From Coemansia sp. RSA 487 (lineage: Eukaryota; Kickxellomycota; Kickxellomycetes; Kickxellales; Kickxellaceae), in the NCBI GenBank assembly GCA_027577595.1, contig JANBRJ010000004.1, positions 310,001 to 374,000 of the forward strand: a DNA stretch of 64,000 nucleotides. The letters run 5' to 3'. Under the pieces are notes generated by a model. That model worked only from the letters and a program-made list of their open reading frames with translations. It made no database searches and had not been told where the DNA came from. A program made the translations under genes and the position numbers. Each line of letters starts with the position of its first letter. Positions within the stretch are counted from its first letter, which is position 1. Below, in pieces: positions 47,932 through 57,260 of this stretch.

Positions 47932-48664
47932 GTTTGCTTTAACGTTTTTCAAAAGATCCAAAAAAACGATTTTACTCAGAATCAGAGGTTTGAAGAGAGA
48001 GAAGGATTCCCAGTTTGGCGTTGACAAACGCCTGTTGGTTTTATCACATCCAGCTCCTCTCCCAGAAAAAACCAGCACTGCAACCAAAAGCCATGCTGTG
48101 CTTCAGTTTCAGAGCTTGAAGCGAAGATTTTTTCTTGCTCAACATCCAGAAATCACACACCCCGGCCGAAGAAAATTTTTACGGTTCGATTACATTTCCA
48201 GGCGAGCCGAATGGGCCAATTAGAATCGAGAAAAGCTAATCAATCAAAGAAATATCTACTGTAGACTACAGTGGTGAGCTAGTGTTTTTTCCGCGTATAA
48301 TATATGAATCGTGTTCGAGTCTGCAAGACGGCAACCAAAGTGGTCGATTGGCGTGTAAGCGTCGCAAATGTTGTTTTTGATCGTGGTTCAGCGAAAAGAC
48401 AGCAAGCAGCGTAGTTGCAAACGATGGGAAACAGCGCAGAAGACGTCACTGCGTAAAGCCAAAGACCAGGAAAAACGATAGGAAGCCCAAAGCAAACGAT
48501 CTTGCAGCGTCTACACAGGACAACCACACAAACACCACAGCTTTGGTTGTTAAAAGGTGCGATAAAAAAGCAACATCTACAGAACACAGCTACTGAGCTA
48601 GCATCTGGTTGTGGATGGTGTGCTGGCTAGAACAACTGGTGGGCTTTTCGTATGAGAGATAGTA
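47932..48664. other. RACK1 upstream region with relic transposon end
   Basis: About 730 bp between RACK1 and the first Tc1-like element. It probably holds the RACK1 promoter and leader (A/G-rich near 47930-48000). The solo Tc1-like end at 48267 is annotated separately. No gene seen. Confidence 0.4.
48267..48292 (+). repeat. Solo Tc1/mariner-like terminal repeat
   Basis: The sequence from TA-CAGTGGTGAGC to TTTTTTC matches the left end of the element at 48665 in 23 of the first 26 bases, but no matching opposite end is seen nearby. It is probably a relic end of a second copy, or the result of an incomplete excision. Confidence 0.5.
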
Positions 48665-49797
48665 CAGTGGTCGGCCAGTGTTTTTTCTGTTTAGCCTTTC
48701 TGTTCAATGACCATCTTCGCGTGCTTAGACGCGTCTTCGATTAGATTGTTGATATCATTTATATCGATACTATTCCAGAGCTTGCAAAGTGTTTTCTTGT
48801 CATTGCATGTCGAGCATCTTGTTAATTGCTTGGAAAATTTGGACTTCTAAATAGCCCACAAATTTTCAATCGGGCTGAGGTCAAGATAATTCGCTGGCCA
48901 TGTTTGTTTTTCAATACTTTGCAACTGGCGATATTTACGGGAAGCGTTTGATATGTGTATATGAGTGTTGTCTTCTACAGGTGTTGGGTGTTTGTTGGTT
49001 CTGATTGAATTTTCCAGTTGATGCTTATATGCTTCTTTCTTTAATACCTCACTAGTCACTGACTTTTCTCTGAAGGCAGCAAAGTCAGCGTGTCCATTGT
49101 AAGAGATACCACCCCGTACGTCAAGAAAACGACTATCTGGTTTGAAGATACCAACCGTATTATGTCTACTAAGCTCACTATTTTTAGATCGCTTTACATG
49201 GGTTCTTGACTAACCAAGGTTGAGCTGGGATGTGATATTATCAGTGGTCATAACATCCTTCCACTGTTTTATGTCCCAATTGATATGATCATTGGCAAAC
49301 TCTAGTCGATCCTCCGTCTGTTTATCGGTAATAAGTGGCATCTTCTTTGCTACCCTAGAAACAATGCCTTCATCTTTCAGAATCATTCCAACATACTGGC
49401 GAGAAATATCAGGATCTAAATCTATTATGATCTATTTGTTTGTTATTCTCAGTTCCTTATTTGCTATATTCACAATACAACGTCTTGTATATTCATCGAT
49501 CCTGGATTTCCTGTCGCTCTTTGGTTTAGGTTCTATTGTCTCACTTTTATCGAAATGCTTGATCAAGACTCGCGCAGCTCGCACAAGCAAGCCTAAATGT
49601 TCAGCTATTGTTTGAAGACAAATACTTTGATTCCTCTTCTTGATACCCTGTTTCTAATAGATGGTAGACAAGCCATGGTTTATATAGTTTACAAGGATCC
49701 AGACAAACAATAAGGGAAGAAAGCTGCAAAAGCCGTTTTAGAAAAATTCCTCAAAATATTAATCAAGGCTACGCAGTAAAAAAATCCTTTCCCACTG
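48665..49797 (-). mobile_element. Degenerate Tc1/mariner DNA transposon (transposase on the minus strand)
   Basis: A 1.13-kb element bounded by inverted ends starting CAGTGG and flanked by TA dinucleotides (663-664 and 798-799 of the 48/49-kb lines), the target-site duplication of this superfamily. The ends match imperfectly over about 35 bp (TTTTTT-CTG-x-x-TAGCCTT). The minus strand encodes pieces of a Tc1 transposase: an N-terminal HTH remnant, G-G-I-S-Y-N-G-H-A-D-F-A-A-F, and the signature TWPANYLDLSPIENLWAI. The frame has several stops, one just after that signature, so it cannot make an active protein. It lies 29 bp downstream of the LEO1 stop codon. Confidence 0.85.
48847..49059 (-). 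pseudogene. Tc1-like transposase remnant, C-terminal DDE region
   Basis: The longest open piece of the dead transposase (70 codons). It ends with TWPANYLDLSPIENLWAI, in which the aspartate (D-L-S-P) and glutamate (I-E-N-L-W) correspond to the second and third acidic residues of the DDE/DDD catalytic triad region. After a stop, the frame goes on for about 50 codons that look like the natural C-terminus (LWNSIDINDINNLIEDASKH). Upstream parts of the gene are in the same element but broken. Confidence 0.75.
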
Positions 49798-49828
49798 TAG
49801 TTTGCGGATCAAGCGAAAATGGTCGCTT

Positions 49829-51340
49829 TTACATGTCGTCATCTTCGTCGTCACTGTCTCGCAGCCTGCGCGACTTTGCACTGCGTATGTTCGCCTCGCG
49901 ACTGCGATCGTTGTCATTGTCGCTGTCACTCACCATGTGATCGGCGCGCTTTGCATTCTGTAGACGTCGTGTGGCAAGCTCCTCCTCTTCCTCCTCCGAG
50001 TCGAACTCATCGCGGGAGCCGATCTCAAGCTCTTCATCATCGTCAACAATAAAGCCGTCATCCTCTTCTTCTGCATATGCGTTGAGCGCGCGCTGGCGTG
50101 GCTGCGGCGGCTGCCTGGCAGCGTGCTTCTGCTCTCTTGGGCGTCTTATTTCCTGGGCACGCTCGTAGCCTGAGCCGGCAGAGCGTTCTTGAGCTCTGCC
50201 ATTATCAGACACGTAGTCGCCTTCCTCATCATCAGAGTAGTCGCCGCCAGCAAACATGTCCACATCGTTGTGTTCGCTATAGTCCCGCCCGGTCTGGTAT
50301 CCCTTCGCCTCCCTGCGTTCGCGCATGCGCTGCTCCCTTTTGCGTTGGCGCTCGCGCTCTTCCTCCTCCTTCTCCGCGCGCTTGGCAACAAGCTCTGGAT
50401 CCTCGTCAACAACAATGAAGCGCATGCGCGAGCCCTTTGCGCCCGCACCAGACGACGTAGACCCTGCGCCCTGGGCGCCGGTTCCTGCGGCCTTTGCCCG
50501 TGCTCTGCTCAGAAGCAAAGAAATGGCGGCGCGGGACTGTGCCGACTGCCGCGAGGGTCGCACCTGCCACTGCTCTGTCAGTCGCGCATGGCTTTGCATT
50601 AGCAGCTCCCGCGGGTGCTGTGCTGCTGCGTAGTAGTACTGCTCCTTCTTTCCTGCTGCCACCAGATGCTCGCTGCTAATGCTGTACGATTCGGGTGTCT
50701 GACCGCCAATGGCCACTGTGAACGATCCGTCCGACCAGCGCACCAGACGCGCGTTGCTTTCGCGCTTAAAGGTTCCGCCAGGCACTGCAATGCGTCTCCA
50801 CCGCACGGTGTTCGCCAGAATACCCTCGACGGCCGACGCGAGCTCTGGAGTGACAGCCGATTTGTAGCCATGCTTCTCGGCAACCATGTGTTCTTCTGAG
50901 ATCAGGTCCTCGTGTGAGTCAACTGTAAACGGCGTAGGCTGCAGTTGCAGGATATTTGGCGTACGCGCCACGACGTGTCGGCCGTCGGACGAGCGCGGTA
51001 CTGGCAGCACAGGCACTTTGGCGCTCATTACGCGGACTTGCACTTTGCTCATCTCGCCCTCGTCACTGCTACTGTGCGCGCTGTCCGTCTCGTTGCCACG
51101 CATCTCCGCATCCTCATCGTCGCTGCCGAACAGATCGCCCGATGCGCCGCCATCGGCTAACGCGTTTTTGATGCTTCGCCTTGCACCCTGACCAACTTCA
51201 TTTTCGTCGTCACTTCCAGATAACAGCCCTTCAGCCTTGGGCATGGGTGTTTGCGAACCATGGCTGTCCTGCTCTGGCGACAGGCGCCGCTGGCTGTTCT
51301 CCTCGCTATCGCTGATATCAGAACCAAACAAATCGCTCAT
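49829..51340 (-). CDS. LEO1: Paf1 complex subunit Leo1
   Basis: A 503-residue Leo1 protein, a part of the Paf1 elongation complex on RNA polymerase II. It starts MSDLFGSDISDSEE and has an acidic N-terminal region with repeated D-L-F-G-S-D. The Leo1 domain runs from about residue 120 to 290: PNILQLQPTPFTVDSHEDLI, NTVRWRRIA, NARLVRWSDGSFTVAIGG, and H-A-R-L-T-E-Q-W. The end is a charged coil with alternating Arg/Glu and Asp/Ser stretches (RRLRDSDDEDDDM). The ATG at 51340 was chosen because the acidic motif begins there; the frame is open further upstream without a plausible start. A Tc1-like element sits right behind its stop. Confidence 0.93.
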   Translation of the reverse strand: MSDLFGSDISDSEENSQRRLSPEQDSHGSQTPMPKAEGLLSGSDDENEVGQGARRSIKNALADGGASGDLFGSDDEDAEMRGNETDSAHSSSDEGEMSKVQVRVMSAKVPVLPVPRSSDGRHVVARTPNILQLQPTPFTVDSHEDLISEEHMVAEKHGYKSAVTPELASAVEGILANTVRWRRIAVPGGTFKRESNARLVRWSDGSFTVAIGGQTPESYSISSEHLVAAGKKEQYYYAAAQHPRELLMQSHARLTEQWQVRPSRQSAQSRAAISLLLSRARAKAAGTGAQGAGSTSSGAGAKGSRMRFIVVDEDPELVAKRAEKEEEERERQRKREQRMRERREAKGYQTGRDYSEHNDVDMFAGGDYSDDEEGDYVSDNGRAQERSAGSGYERAQEIRRPREQKHAARQPPQPRQRALNAYAEEEDDGFIVDDDEELEIGSRDEFDSEEEEEELATRRLQNAKRADHMVSDSDNDNDRSREANIRSAKSRRLRDSDDEDDDM

Positions 51341-51694
51341 TCTCTTGATTCGCAGGATTAGAATGATAAGAGGCAGGTAAGAGGTTCCTTTACAGTGATA
51401 ATATAAGAATGGAGTTAATACAAGTTTGTCAAATGTTACAACATTGAGGGAGAAGGGCGAAAAGCAAAAGCAAATTGAAAAAGGCAAGAAAGGAAAAGTG
51501 CTTGGTTCCCTTTCTCAAAGCGCTTTTTCACCTTTCTCTGTATTTGTCTTTTGTTTTTTTATATTTTTTTATAATCGCTTCAATTCAACTACTTGCCCTT
51601 TCCATAAAATACACGCACGCAACAAGCAAGCCTTGCATTACCTGTGTTTCGCTTATTACCAAGAACAACAACGAGTGGCCTCCAGTGAGAGCCA
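51341..51694. other. Divergent promoter region LEO1 / small membrane protein
   Basis: A 354-bp spacer with T-rich and A-rich tracts near 51530-51580. No further gene seen. Confidence 0.4.
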
Positions 51695-51979
51695 ATGCTC
51701 GAGCAAGTCCGCCTAGTACTAATTGCTTTTGCTGTCGGCTACCTTACACGCCACTTCAACCCGCTCAACTGGAGCCAAGTAAAGGAAGCTGCCCTAGCCA
51801 AGGTCCACCAGCTATCGCCCACTCTACTTGTTTTCCTTGGTATCGGTACCACATTGGCAACCCTCTGTCTGCTTCTCTGGCCTCTGGCAAGGATCGCCAA
51901 CTGGGAGGCTCAGGGCCGCACTGAATACAAGTACCGCACATCGGCTAGAGAAAATCTCAAGCGCCGTGGAAGCTTTTAG
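51695..51979 (+). CDS. Small two-helix membrane protein, unknown
   Basis: A 94-residue protein that I do not recognise. One hydrophobic segment lies at the N-terminus (RLVLIAFAVGYL) and a stronger one in the middle (TLLVFLGIGTTLATLCLLLWP). A charged, basic tail follows (NWEAQGRTEYKYRTSAREN). The layout fits an ER or mitochondrial membrane protein. The ATG at 51695 is in a usable context. Its stop lies only 41 bp before the GPI1 start on the same strand. GPI1 works in a complex with very small membrane subunits (PIG-Y/Eri1, PIG-P), so a functional link is imaginable, but the sequence does not resemble those proteins in my judgement. Confidence 0.6.
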   Translation: MLEQVRLVLIAFAVGYLTRHFNPLNWSQVKEAALAKVHQLSPTLLVFLGIGTTLATLCLLLWPLARIANWEAQGRTEYKYRTSARENLKRRGSF

Positions 51980-52020
51980 GAACAAAAACACAGGCTTGCA
52001 CCTGATACATTGAAAATATA

Positions 52021-54120
52021 ATGCATTCCTTTGACACTGGTCACCTTAACCAAGAACAGCAAGTGTTCAAGATATTTTGGCCAAAGCATCTATGCCAGCC
52101 AGCCGCGGATAGCGGATACCTGGTAGGCTGGACATTTGGTCCTGGTGGTATTGTCGTTGCCAGCAAAACTGCTTTTGCAAACGCCAGACAGGTAACAGAG
52201 TATCTTTGCGACTTTCACCAACGCCACTCTGGCACCCATGGAAGGCTTGGGCGGCCAAGTACTGGCGAGCCACCTGCTCGCCATACCGGATCTCTTCAGC
52301 AACAACACAGCGCGCAGGACGTTGCAACTCTACCTCCAAGGGTGATCGGGTATCTCAGCCGTGAGAGCGAGGGCCTCTGTGAACCCGATGCCCGCGATTC
52401 AAGCGATTTGTGGGTGGACGCATTCACTGCTCGCACGCAGGTTGCGTTCCGTTCCGTTCTGCTGTACGGCGTCGCAGTGCCTTGTCGCATCGTCATCATC
52501 ATTTACGAGGAGAGTGTGGCCAAGCCTTGGCATTTCTATACTGCTTCGCCGATAAACCTCGACCTGTCGGCAGTCATGCCAGGCAGCAATTGCAGCACTG
52601 CCTCTTTACGCGAGGCCTCGCGGCTTCAGAACGTACTCGGCCATATCAACTTGGCTGGGTCGATCTATGTGCATTTGCATGGAAGCGAGTGCGGAAAAAA
52701 CGGTCGCGGATTTCTAGGAATGACTTGGAGCACTCTTGCACAGCATGACAGCCAGGAAACCAGTCTGCAACCACGGAATTCCAAGCTCGAGTCCCTATTT
52801 TCGTGGATGCCCAACACATTCCTTGCATTCTCGGCATATTTCCTGCACCTCGTTGATATGAAAATAGCAGGATACGAGTTTAAAAGGTTTTCTGCGGTCG
52901 GGCAGCAGCTGGGTTTTGTTCTACGCAGAGCCACGTATCTGATCGAGCAGTGGAGGGCGTCGTACTACAGCAAACAGCCGGTGCGTGGGCGGCGGCAGCA
53001 CAACGCGCAGTACGCGAGCTTTTGGAATAGCGTCTGGGTCATTGCGCTCGACATCATGCTTGGGTGCGTCCTTGGCGCCCTCCTTATTATGCACTCACAC
53101 GCGGCAAGCGATCTTATCGTATCCAGGCAGAAGCGGCACACGATCACGTCGCTGGAAGAGACAATCGGATGGCTTCGCGGGTGGCCGGCTGGGCTCAAGC
53201 TGAACAACGGCCTGGATGGGTTTCTGGCTGAGCTATTCCTCTGGCTGATCCACTTTTGGACAGTTATATTTCAGCCGATCACGCGCTACCTCCGCGCCGT
53301 TGTTCTTTTGGCAGGCTGGTCGGGCTTTGTCGGCGGCTGCTCCATGCAGTTTGCCATTCTGTCGGATACCCTGACATTAATCACGCTCCACACATACTGG
53401 TTCTACATGGTTGCCACACGCATTTTCTACTGGATCCTGGTCACGCTTTCGTCGCTGTTCAACTTGTTCCGCGGCCGCAAGCACAACGTGCTTCGCAACC
53501 GCATCGACAGCTGCGACTATGACTTGGACCAGCTCCTCATCGGCACTATACTCTTTACGCTGCTCACATACCTGTTTCCGACGGTTCTGGTCTACTACCT
53601 AACCTTTGCTGGCCACCGGGTGGTTATTGTTATGGCACAGGGGCTTCTGGAGATCATACTCGGAATCATCAACCACTGCCCCATGTTCTATGCCATTCTT
53701 CGTTTTCGCGACCCGCAAATGTTTCCTGGCGGCGTGTCCTATGGCGTGAAAAGCAAGCATGCGCCACGGTTCATCGAGGCTGCTTGGCATATGCCTGGCT
53801 CGCCAGTGCGCCTAACCCGCGATCCGATTCCATTGTCTGCTCGCAACAGGCTGGACGTTACAGTTATCCAGATGGACTCTGCGCCGCTTCCATTCTCGTC
53901 GCTGTTTTTCCAGTACCTCCAGATCTGGAATCAGTTTATTGCAAGCTACCTGTCTCTTGGTCTCTTGTGCTCGCTTGTGGCTGGTAAGGTCATCCGGCCG
54001 TTCCCACGTTTGCAGCATATGATGATACCTGATCTGCTATCCGACCAGCGTATGGACCGCAATAACAATAGCAGTACCAATGGCTCACAATCCCACTTTC
54101 CTAGAACAAAAGCCGACTAG
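52021..54120 (+). CDS. GPI1: GPI-GlcNAc transferase subunit Gpi1/PIG-Q
   Basis: A 699-residue ER membrane protein that stabilises the complex adding GlcNAc to phosphatidylinositol, the first step of GPI anchor synthesis. Family marks: the N-terminal FKIFWPKHL and SGYLVGW, the loop DIMLGCVLGALLI, then LRGWPAGLKLNNGLDGFLAELFLWLIHFW, and several membrane helices after that (VVLLAGWSGFVGGC, TLITLHTYWFYMVATRIFYW, IGTILFTLLTYLFPTVLVYY). An MFPGGVSYG motif and a short polar Asn/Ser tail follow. The ATG at 52021 lies 41 bp behind another gene. A Tc1-like element begins 9 bp after the stop codon, so the 3' UTR must run into transposon DNA. Confidence 0.93.
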   Translation: MHSFDTGHLNQEQQVFKIFWPKHLCQPAADSGYLVGWTFGPGGIVVASKTAFANARQVTEYLCDFHQRHSGTHGRLGRPSTGEPPARHTGSLQQQHSAQDVATLPPRVIGYLSRESEGLCEPDARDSSDLWVDAFTARTQVAFRSVLLYGVAVPCRIVIIIYEESVAKPWHFYTASPINLDLSAVMPGSNCSTASLREASRLQNVLGHINLAGSIYVHLHGSECGKNGRGFLGMTWSTLAQHDSQETSLQPRNSKLESLFSWMPNTFLAFSAYFLHLVDMKIAGYEFKRFSAVGQQLGFVLRRATYLIEQWRASYYSKQPVRGRRQHNAQYASFWNSVWVIALDIMLGCVLGALLIMHSHAASDLIVSRQKRHTITSLEETIGWLRGWPAGLKLNNGLDGFLAELFLWLIHFWTVIFQPITRYLRAVVLLAGWSGFVGGCSMQFAILSDTLTLITLHTYWFYMVATRIFYWILVTLSSLFNLFRGRKHNVLRNRIDSCDYDLDQLLIGTILFTLLTYLFPTVLVYYLTFAGHRVVIVMAQGLLEIILGIINHCPMFYAILRFRDPQMFPGGVSYGVKSKHAPRFIEAAWHMPGSPVRLTRDPIPLSARNRLDVTVIQMDSAPLPFSSLFFQYLQIWNQFIASYLSLGLLCSLVAGKVIRPFPRLQHMMIPDLLSDQRMDRNNNSSTNGSQSHFPRTKAD

Positions 54121-54129
54121 TGCATTGTA

Positions 54130-55205
54130 CAGTGCTATCCAGACCTAACTGCGCCGAATAAGAAGGATTTATACGTGTCGAATGGTGAAAGGTTTGCGAT
54201 GGCAATAATGCATTTTGCGTTCCAAGAAAGAGTCGTTTGCGCAGGCGTGGCATGCATGTCAGTGCAGAACAGGAAAACACACGAGAAAACACAAACGATT
54301 AGTACTGTTGTCTAGAGGCAGCCACAGACGTTTATATCTTCAGCTTTCATCCAAGCACCTGCTTGCAAAAGAGACAGCATCAACATCCTATCCTAGAACT
54401 AGGATTTGCCATGGCTATAACCTTGGCTGAGTTTCGTGGTGGTCGTTATTTGTTTGTCCTCACCGTCTTCTTTGCCGCAGTTGGGCTCTTATTCACAAAC
54501 TGTATGAGAAACCGTGAGTGTGCGTCATTTAGTTTTCCCGAACACCCTTCATGAGCCTTACGCTCAATACCAGGCAAATGCTTCTGTTCATCATCTCTGT
54601 ATATTTTCACATGGTTCTGAGCTGTTCGAATGTTTATTCCAACTAGTAATGCCGCTTCTTTTGCTGAGCGTCCCTCTTCTATGACCAAGTCAAACAGCTT
54701 TTCAATCTGCTGTGGTGTGTTTTCTGTAATGTCCTCCGGTTTTAGGTTTATCTTTGGTTCTTTTTGGTTCTTTTCTTGCCCAAGGTGTTTCTTCTACTAC
54801 TTCTTCTCTGTGACTGCTCTCTGGTGGATCAACATCCACTAGTGTACATATGCGTACAAACATGTTCTCTAGCTCCTTATTCGAGTCACAGTCTTCTTCC
54901 AACATGTCTACATCTGACAAAGAGCGCATAGTCTAGTTGTATTTCTTCAGATTGTTGGGTTTTATTGAGATCAGTGTTAACTAGTCGCACTGAAAGCACA
55001 GGCAGAGACTGAGAAGCCAGTCCGTTTTAGTATGGAATGATAGGCGTGTAATAAACAGTTTTCTCCAAAGTCCAGTTTGCGCCTCTTGCTTCCAAGCGCA
55101 AATATAATACCAGCCGACGCAAACGACTTTTTCTTGGAACGCAAAATGCGCTATCGCCACTGCAAACCTTTCGCCATTCGGCGCAACTAGTTTTGCAAAA
55201 CACTG
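54130..55205 (-). mobile_element. Degenerate Tc1/mariner-like element with long terminal inverted repeats
   Basis: A 1.08-kb element with ends beginning CAGTG, flanked by TA on both sides (54128-54129, 55206-55207). The inverted repeats are long: left about 54130-54246, right about 55112-55205. They share long blocks such as CGAATGG-GAAAGGTTTGC and GCATTTTGCGTTCCAAGAAA. The left copy has an extra block of about 20 bp. Inside, the minus strand codes only for the N-terminal part of a transposase (54446-54929). It starts 9 bp after the GPI1 stop codon. Non-autonomous and probably old. Its inner sequence differs from the element at 48.7 kb, so it is another family. Confidence 0.8.
54446..54929 (-). 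pseudogene. Transposase remnant, N-terminal HTH part
   Basis: Two overlapping minus-strand frames cover an acidic start (MRSLSDVDMLEEDC) and a helix-turn-helix region (LVIEEGRSAKEAALLVGINI, then RTAQNHVKIYRD). The pattern and the later HSRFLIQFVNKSPTA are typical of Tc1-type transposases from early fungi. The two parts are in different frames (a shift near 54700-54750), and the DDE catalytic part is absent, so it is dead. The coding strand is opposite to GPI1. Confidence 0.7.
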
Positions 55206-55433
55206 TATTTGAATTTTGTATCATTTAACGTTTAGGTGATTTAGAATTTGAGCATTCCCCAGCTTTTTTACTGCCATCCCACAAACTACCGTTTATGGCT
55301 TTGTTGGGTTACTGAAAGGTTTTCACTTGGCTACATTTGACAATAATCACAAATGCCATGTTCATCTTACGTGTATATGCTATATCTCTATTAATGTACT
55401 AGTCGTTGATATCTCTTGTAAATTGAAAGGAAA

Positions 55434-56333
55434 ATGGTTTCCGCCGACGATGACGATGGGTTTATCCTTGTAAAGCCAAAAGTGCGGCAAGGCAGAGCAA
55501 GAGGCAAATCCGTGCGGCATTCCAAGCCAGAAGCACCAGATTCTACTGGACCAAACAGCAAAGAGGAGAGGTCTGCCAAAAATCCGGAAATGGAGGGTAC
55601 TAAATGCAGAAATCCGTCTAAACGGAAGAAAGCCAGCAGGCAGCAAAGGCTGAAGCAGCGAACGCAGCCTGAAGATACGAACCAGGTTGCAGAGCAGCAG
55701 ATCGAAGCTATAGTCGAAAAGAAAGAAACACTGCGGAATAGCGAGTATTTTCGCATGCTCACGGAATGTGTTATCGGGCCCATTAAGGCCTTTTCACCGG
55801 TAGAGATCGTCTGCTACGGAGTTGGATCGCTATCCATTCAAGTATCGCAATGGCAGTTGGCATTGATCTTGCTGATCAACGAGGATCTGCACGTACCAGA
55901 CATCATGGCATTCGATCCGGTCACAGCCGACGTCGACGTGCTTACCTACGAGCACCTGGGCGTGTCAATGATTCCGACTAACGAAGAAGCAAGGAGAAAA
56001 GCAGCCAGGCAAACGCTATTCTATATGCCCCATTGCGAAATATTCCTGTATGAAAACCTACTGTCTGCAAACTGGACCATTGAAAGCCTCTCGCGCATAA
56101 TGCTTATTGGAAACAATCTTCAACGGTACCAGGAATCACACGATGTCGATATGTTTGCGCAGCGGTCGCCGCATATAAAGCGGATGCTTGCACATATCGT
56201 TTCCACAAAATTTCCAAGCGAAAAGATGCTGAAGCTTCGCCAGAACCCGTATGCATTTACTGACACATGTCTTCAGCACTTTGAGCTGGATGGTACGACA
56301 GATGTTGATCTAGAAACCCCCGATCCAAACTAG
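55434..56333 (+). CDS. SRR1-domain protein (Ber1-like)
   Basis: A 299-residue protein of the SRR1 family. The first 100 residues are basic and Lys/Arg-rich. From residue 110 the SRR1 domain is clear: IVCYGVGSLSIQVSQWQLAL, then FDPV, LGVSMIPTNEEARRKA, TLFYMPHCEIFLYENLLSAN, and IMLIGNNLQRYQE near its end. In plants SRR1 affects light and clock signalling; in fungi Ber1 is tied to microtubule sensitivity and heme-related regulation. The molecular reaction is unknown. The ATG at 55434 has a good context (gaaaATGgtt). The gene lies behind the transposon and converges with the APQ12-like gene. Confidence 0.85.
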   Translation: MVSADDDDGFILVKPKVRQGRARGKSVRHSKPEAPDSTGPNSKEERSAKNPEMEGTKCRNPSKRKKASRQQRLKQRTQPEDTNQVAEQQIEAIVEKKETLRNSEYFRMLTECVIGPIKAFSPVEIVCYGVGSLSIQVSQWQLALILLINEDLHVPDIMAFDPVTADVDVLTYEHLGVSMIPTNEEARRKAARQTLFYMPHCEIFLYENLLSANWTIESLSRIMLIGNNLQRYQESHDVDMFAQRSPHIKRMLAHIVSTKFPSEKMLKLRQNPYAFTDTCLQHFELDGTTDVDLETPDPN

Positions 56334-56424
56334 GGGCTATACACTGCTATTCAAGGTTTCATGCTGTCATTATTACAATAAAAGGCCAAAAAGAGCAAAA
56401 AAAAAGCGGATGTGTATGGGTTGT

Positions 56425-56937
56425 TTACATATATGCCTGTGCCTGGTAATTGAACGTTGGCTGCTTGCGAGCGCGCGGGTTCTTTTGGCTCTCTTTCCAT
56501 TTCGTCAGCTCATCATTCCACATAGGTGCTACCATGCTAGCGAATGAGGATGCTTGACTCAGCCAGAAGGTACCCTTTGTCAAGTCTGTCAACGCCTGGC
56601 CGTTAGAGGCGTCAGTAAAGTAAACATACAGACCCAAAGACAAGCCCAGCACAATAAACAGGATAAGAAGTATGAGCCGGAGGATCCGATAAAGCGTGCT
56701 GCTGACTATCTTGAATGCAAATATTGCAATGCGTGCACTGACATACAGAAAGAGCGCTTCCAGAATGTACGTAAAGGTTATTGGGCCGACAACGTCGAGG
56801 GCTGTTTGGAACGGCGGCCACTGCTTGCCCATTTGTACGGTGAAGCTGGCGCAGAGTGGGAACGCTTGGCCGTGGACATACCCAAAAAACGACCACATGT
56901 ACTTTGAGGCCTGCGCTCCATATTCCGCGTATGACAT
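56425..56937 (-). CDS. APQ12-like nuclear envelope membrane protein
   Basis: A 170-residue membrane protein. It has two close hydrophobic segments at about residues 58-80 (DVVGPITFTYILEALFLYVS) and 90-118 (IVSSTLYRILRLILLILFIV), joined by a short basic loop. This two-helix hairpin with a middle R-I-L-R pattern and a soluble polar tail resembles fungal Apq12, a nuclear envelope/ER protein linked to membrane fluidity and nuclear pore assembly. The match is by layout and not by strong motif, so confidence is moderate. I use the ATG at 56937 (MSYAEYGAQ). The frame is open upstream without an ATG, so a short upstream exon is possible. Confidence 0.5.
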   Translation of the reverse strand: MSYAEYGAQASKYMWSFFGYVHGQAFPLCASFTVQMGKQWPPFQTALDVVGPITFTYILEALFLYVSARIAIFAFKIVSSTLYRILRLILLILFIVLGLSLGLYVYFTDASNGQALTDLTKGTFWLSQASSFASMVAPMWNDELTKWKESQKNPRARKQPTFNYQAQAYM

Positions 56938-57260
56938 ATTTCGTACTAAGAGCCTATTGTCACTCTTTATCACCACTGTCAAAGTGGTCAGGTTCTAAAA
57001 GAAAATATTAGAATTGAGCAAAGGAAAAATAGCTAAACGTAAACAAAAAACGGATAAAGATAAATAAATACAAAGTTGTGAAAAGTAAAAGAGAAGAGGG
57101 GTGTTGCAAAACGACACACATCTCACTCCTTTAAACGACAAATAGCAAAGGCCAGCTGTCCCTGCATTTCAGAACACCAGAATTTTTTTTAATCAAAATT
57201 GCCTTTTGCACTTCGAGACAAACAAAAGTAGATGGAATACTGGAGAAAAGTAGATGCAAT
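56938..57260. other. Spacer between APQ12-like and ABC transporter genes
   Basis: A 323-bp A-rich spacer that must hold the 3' end of the ABC transporter gene and the promoter of the APQ12-like gene. Nothing else seen. Confidence 0.4.
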
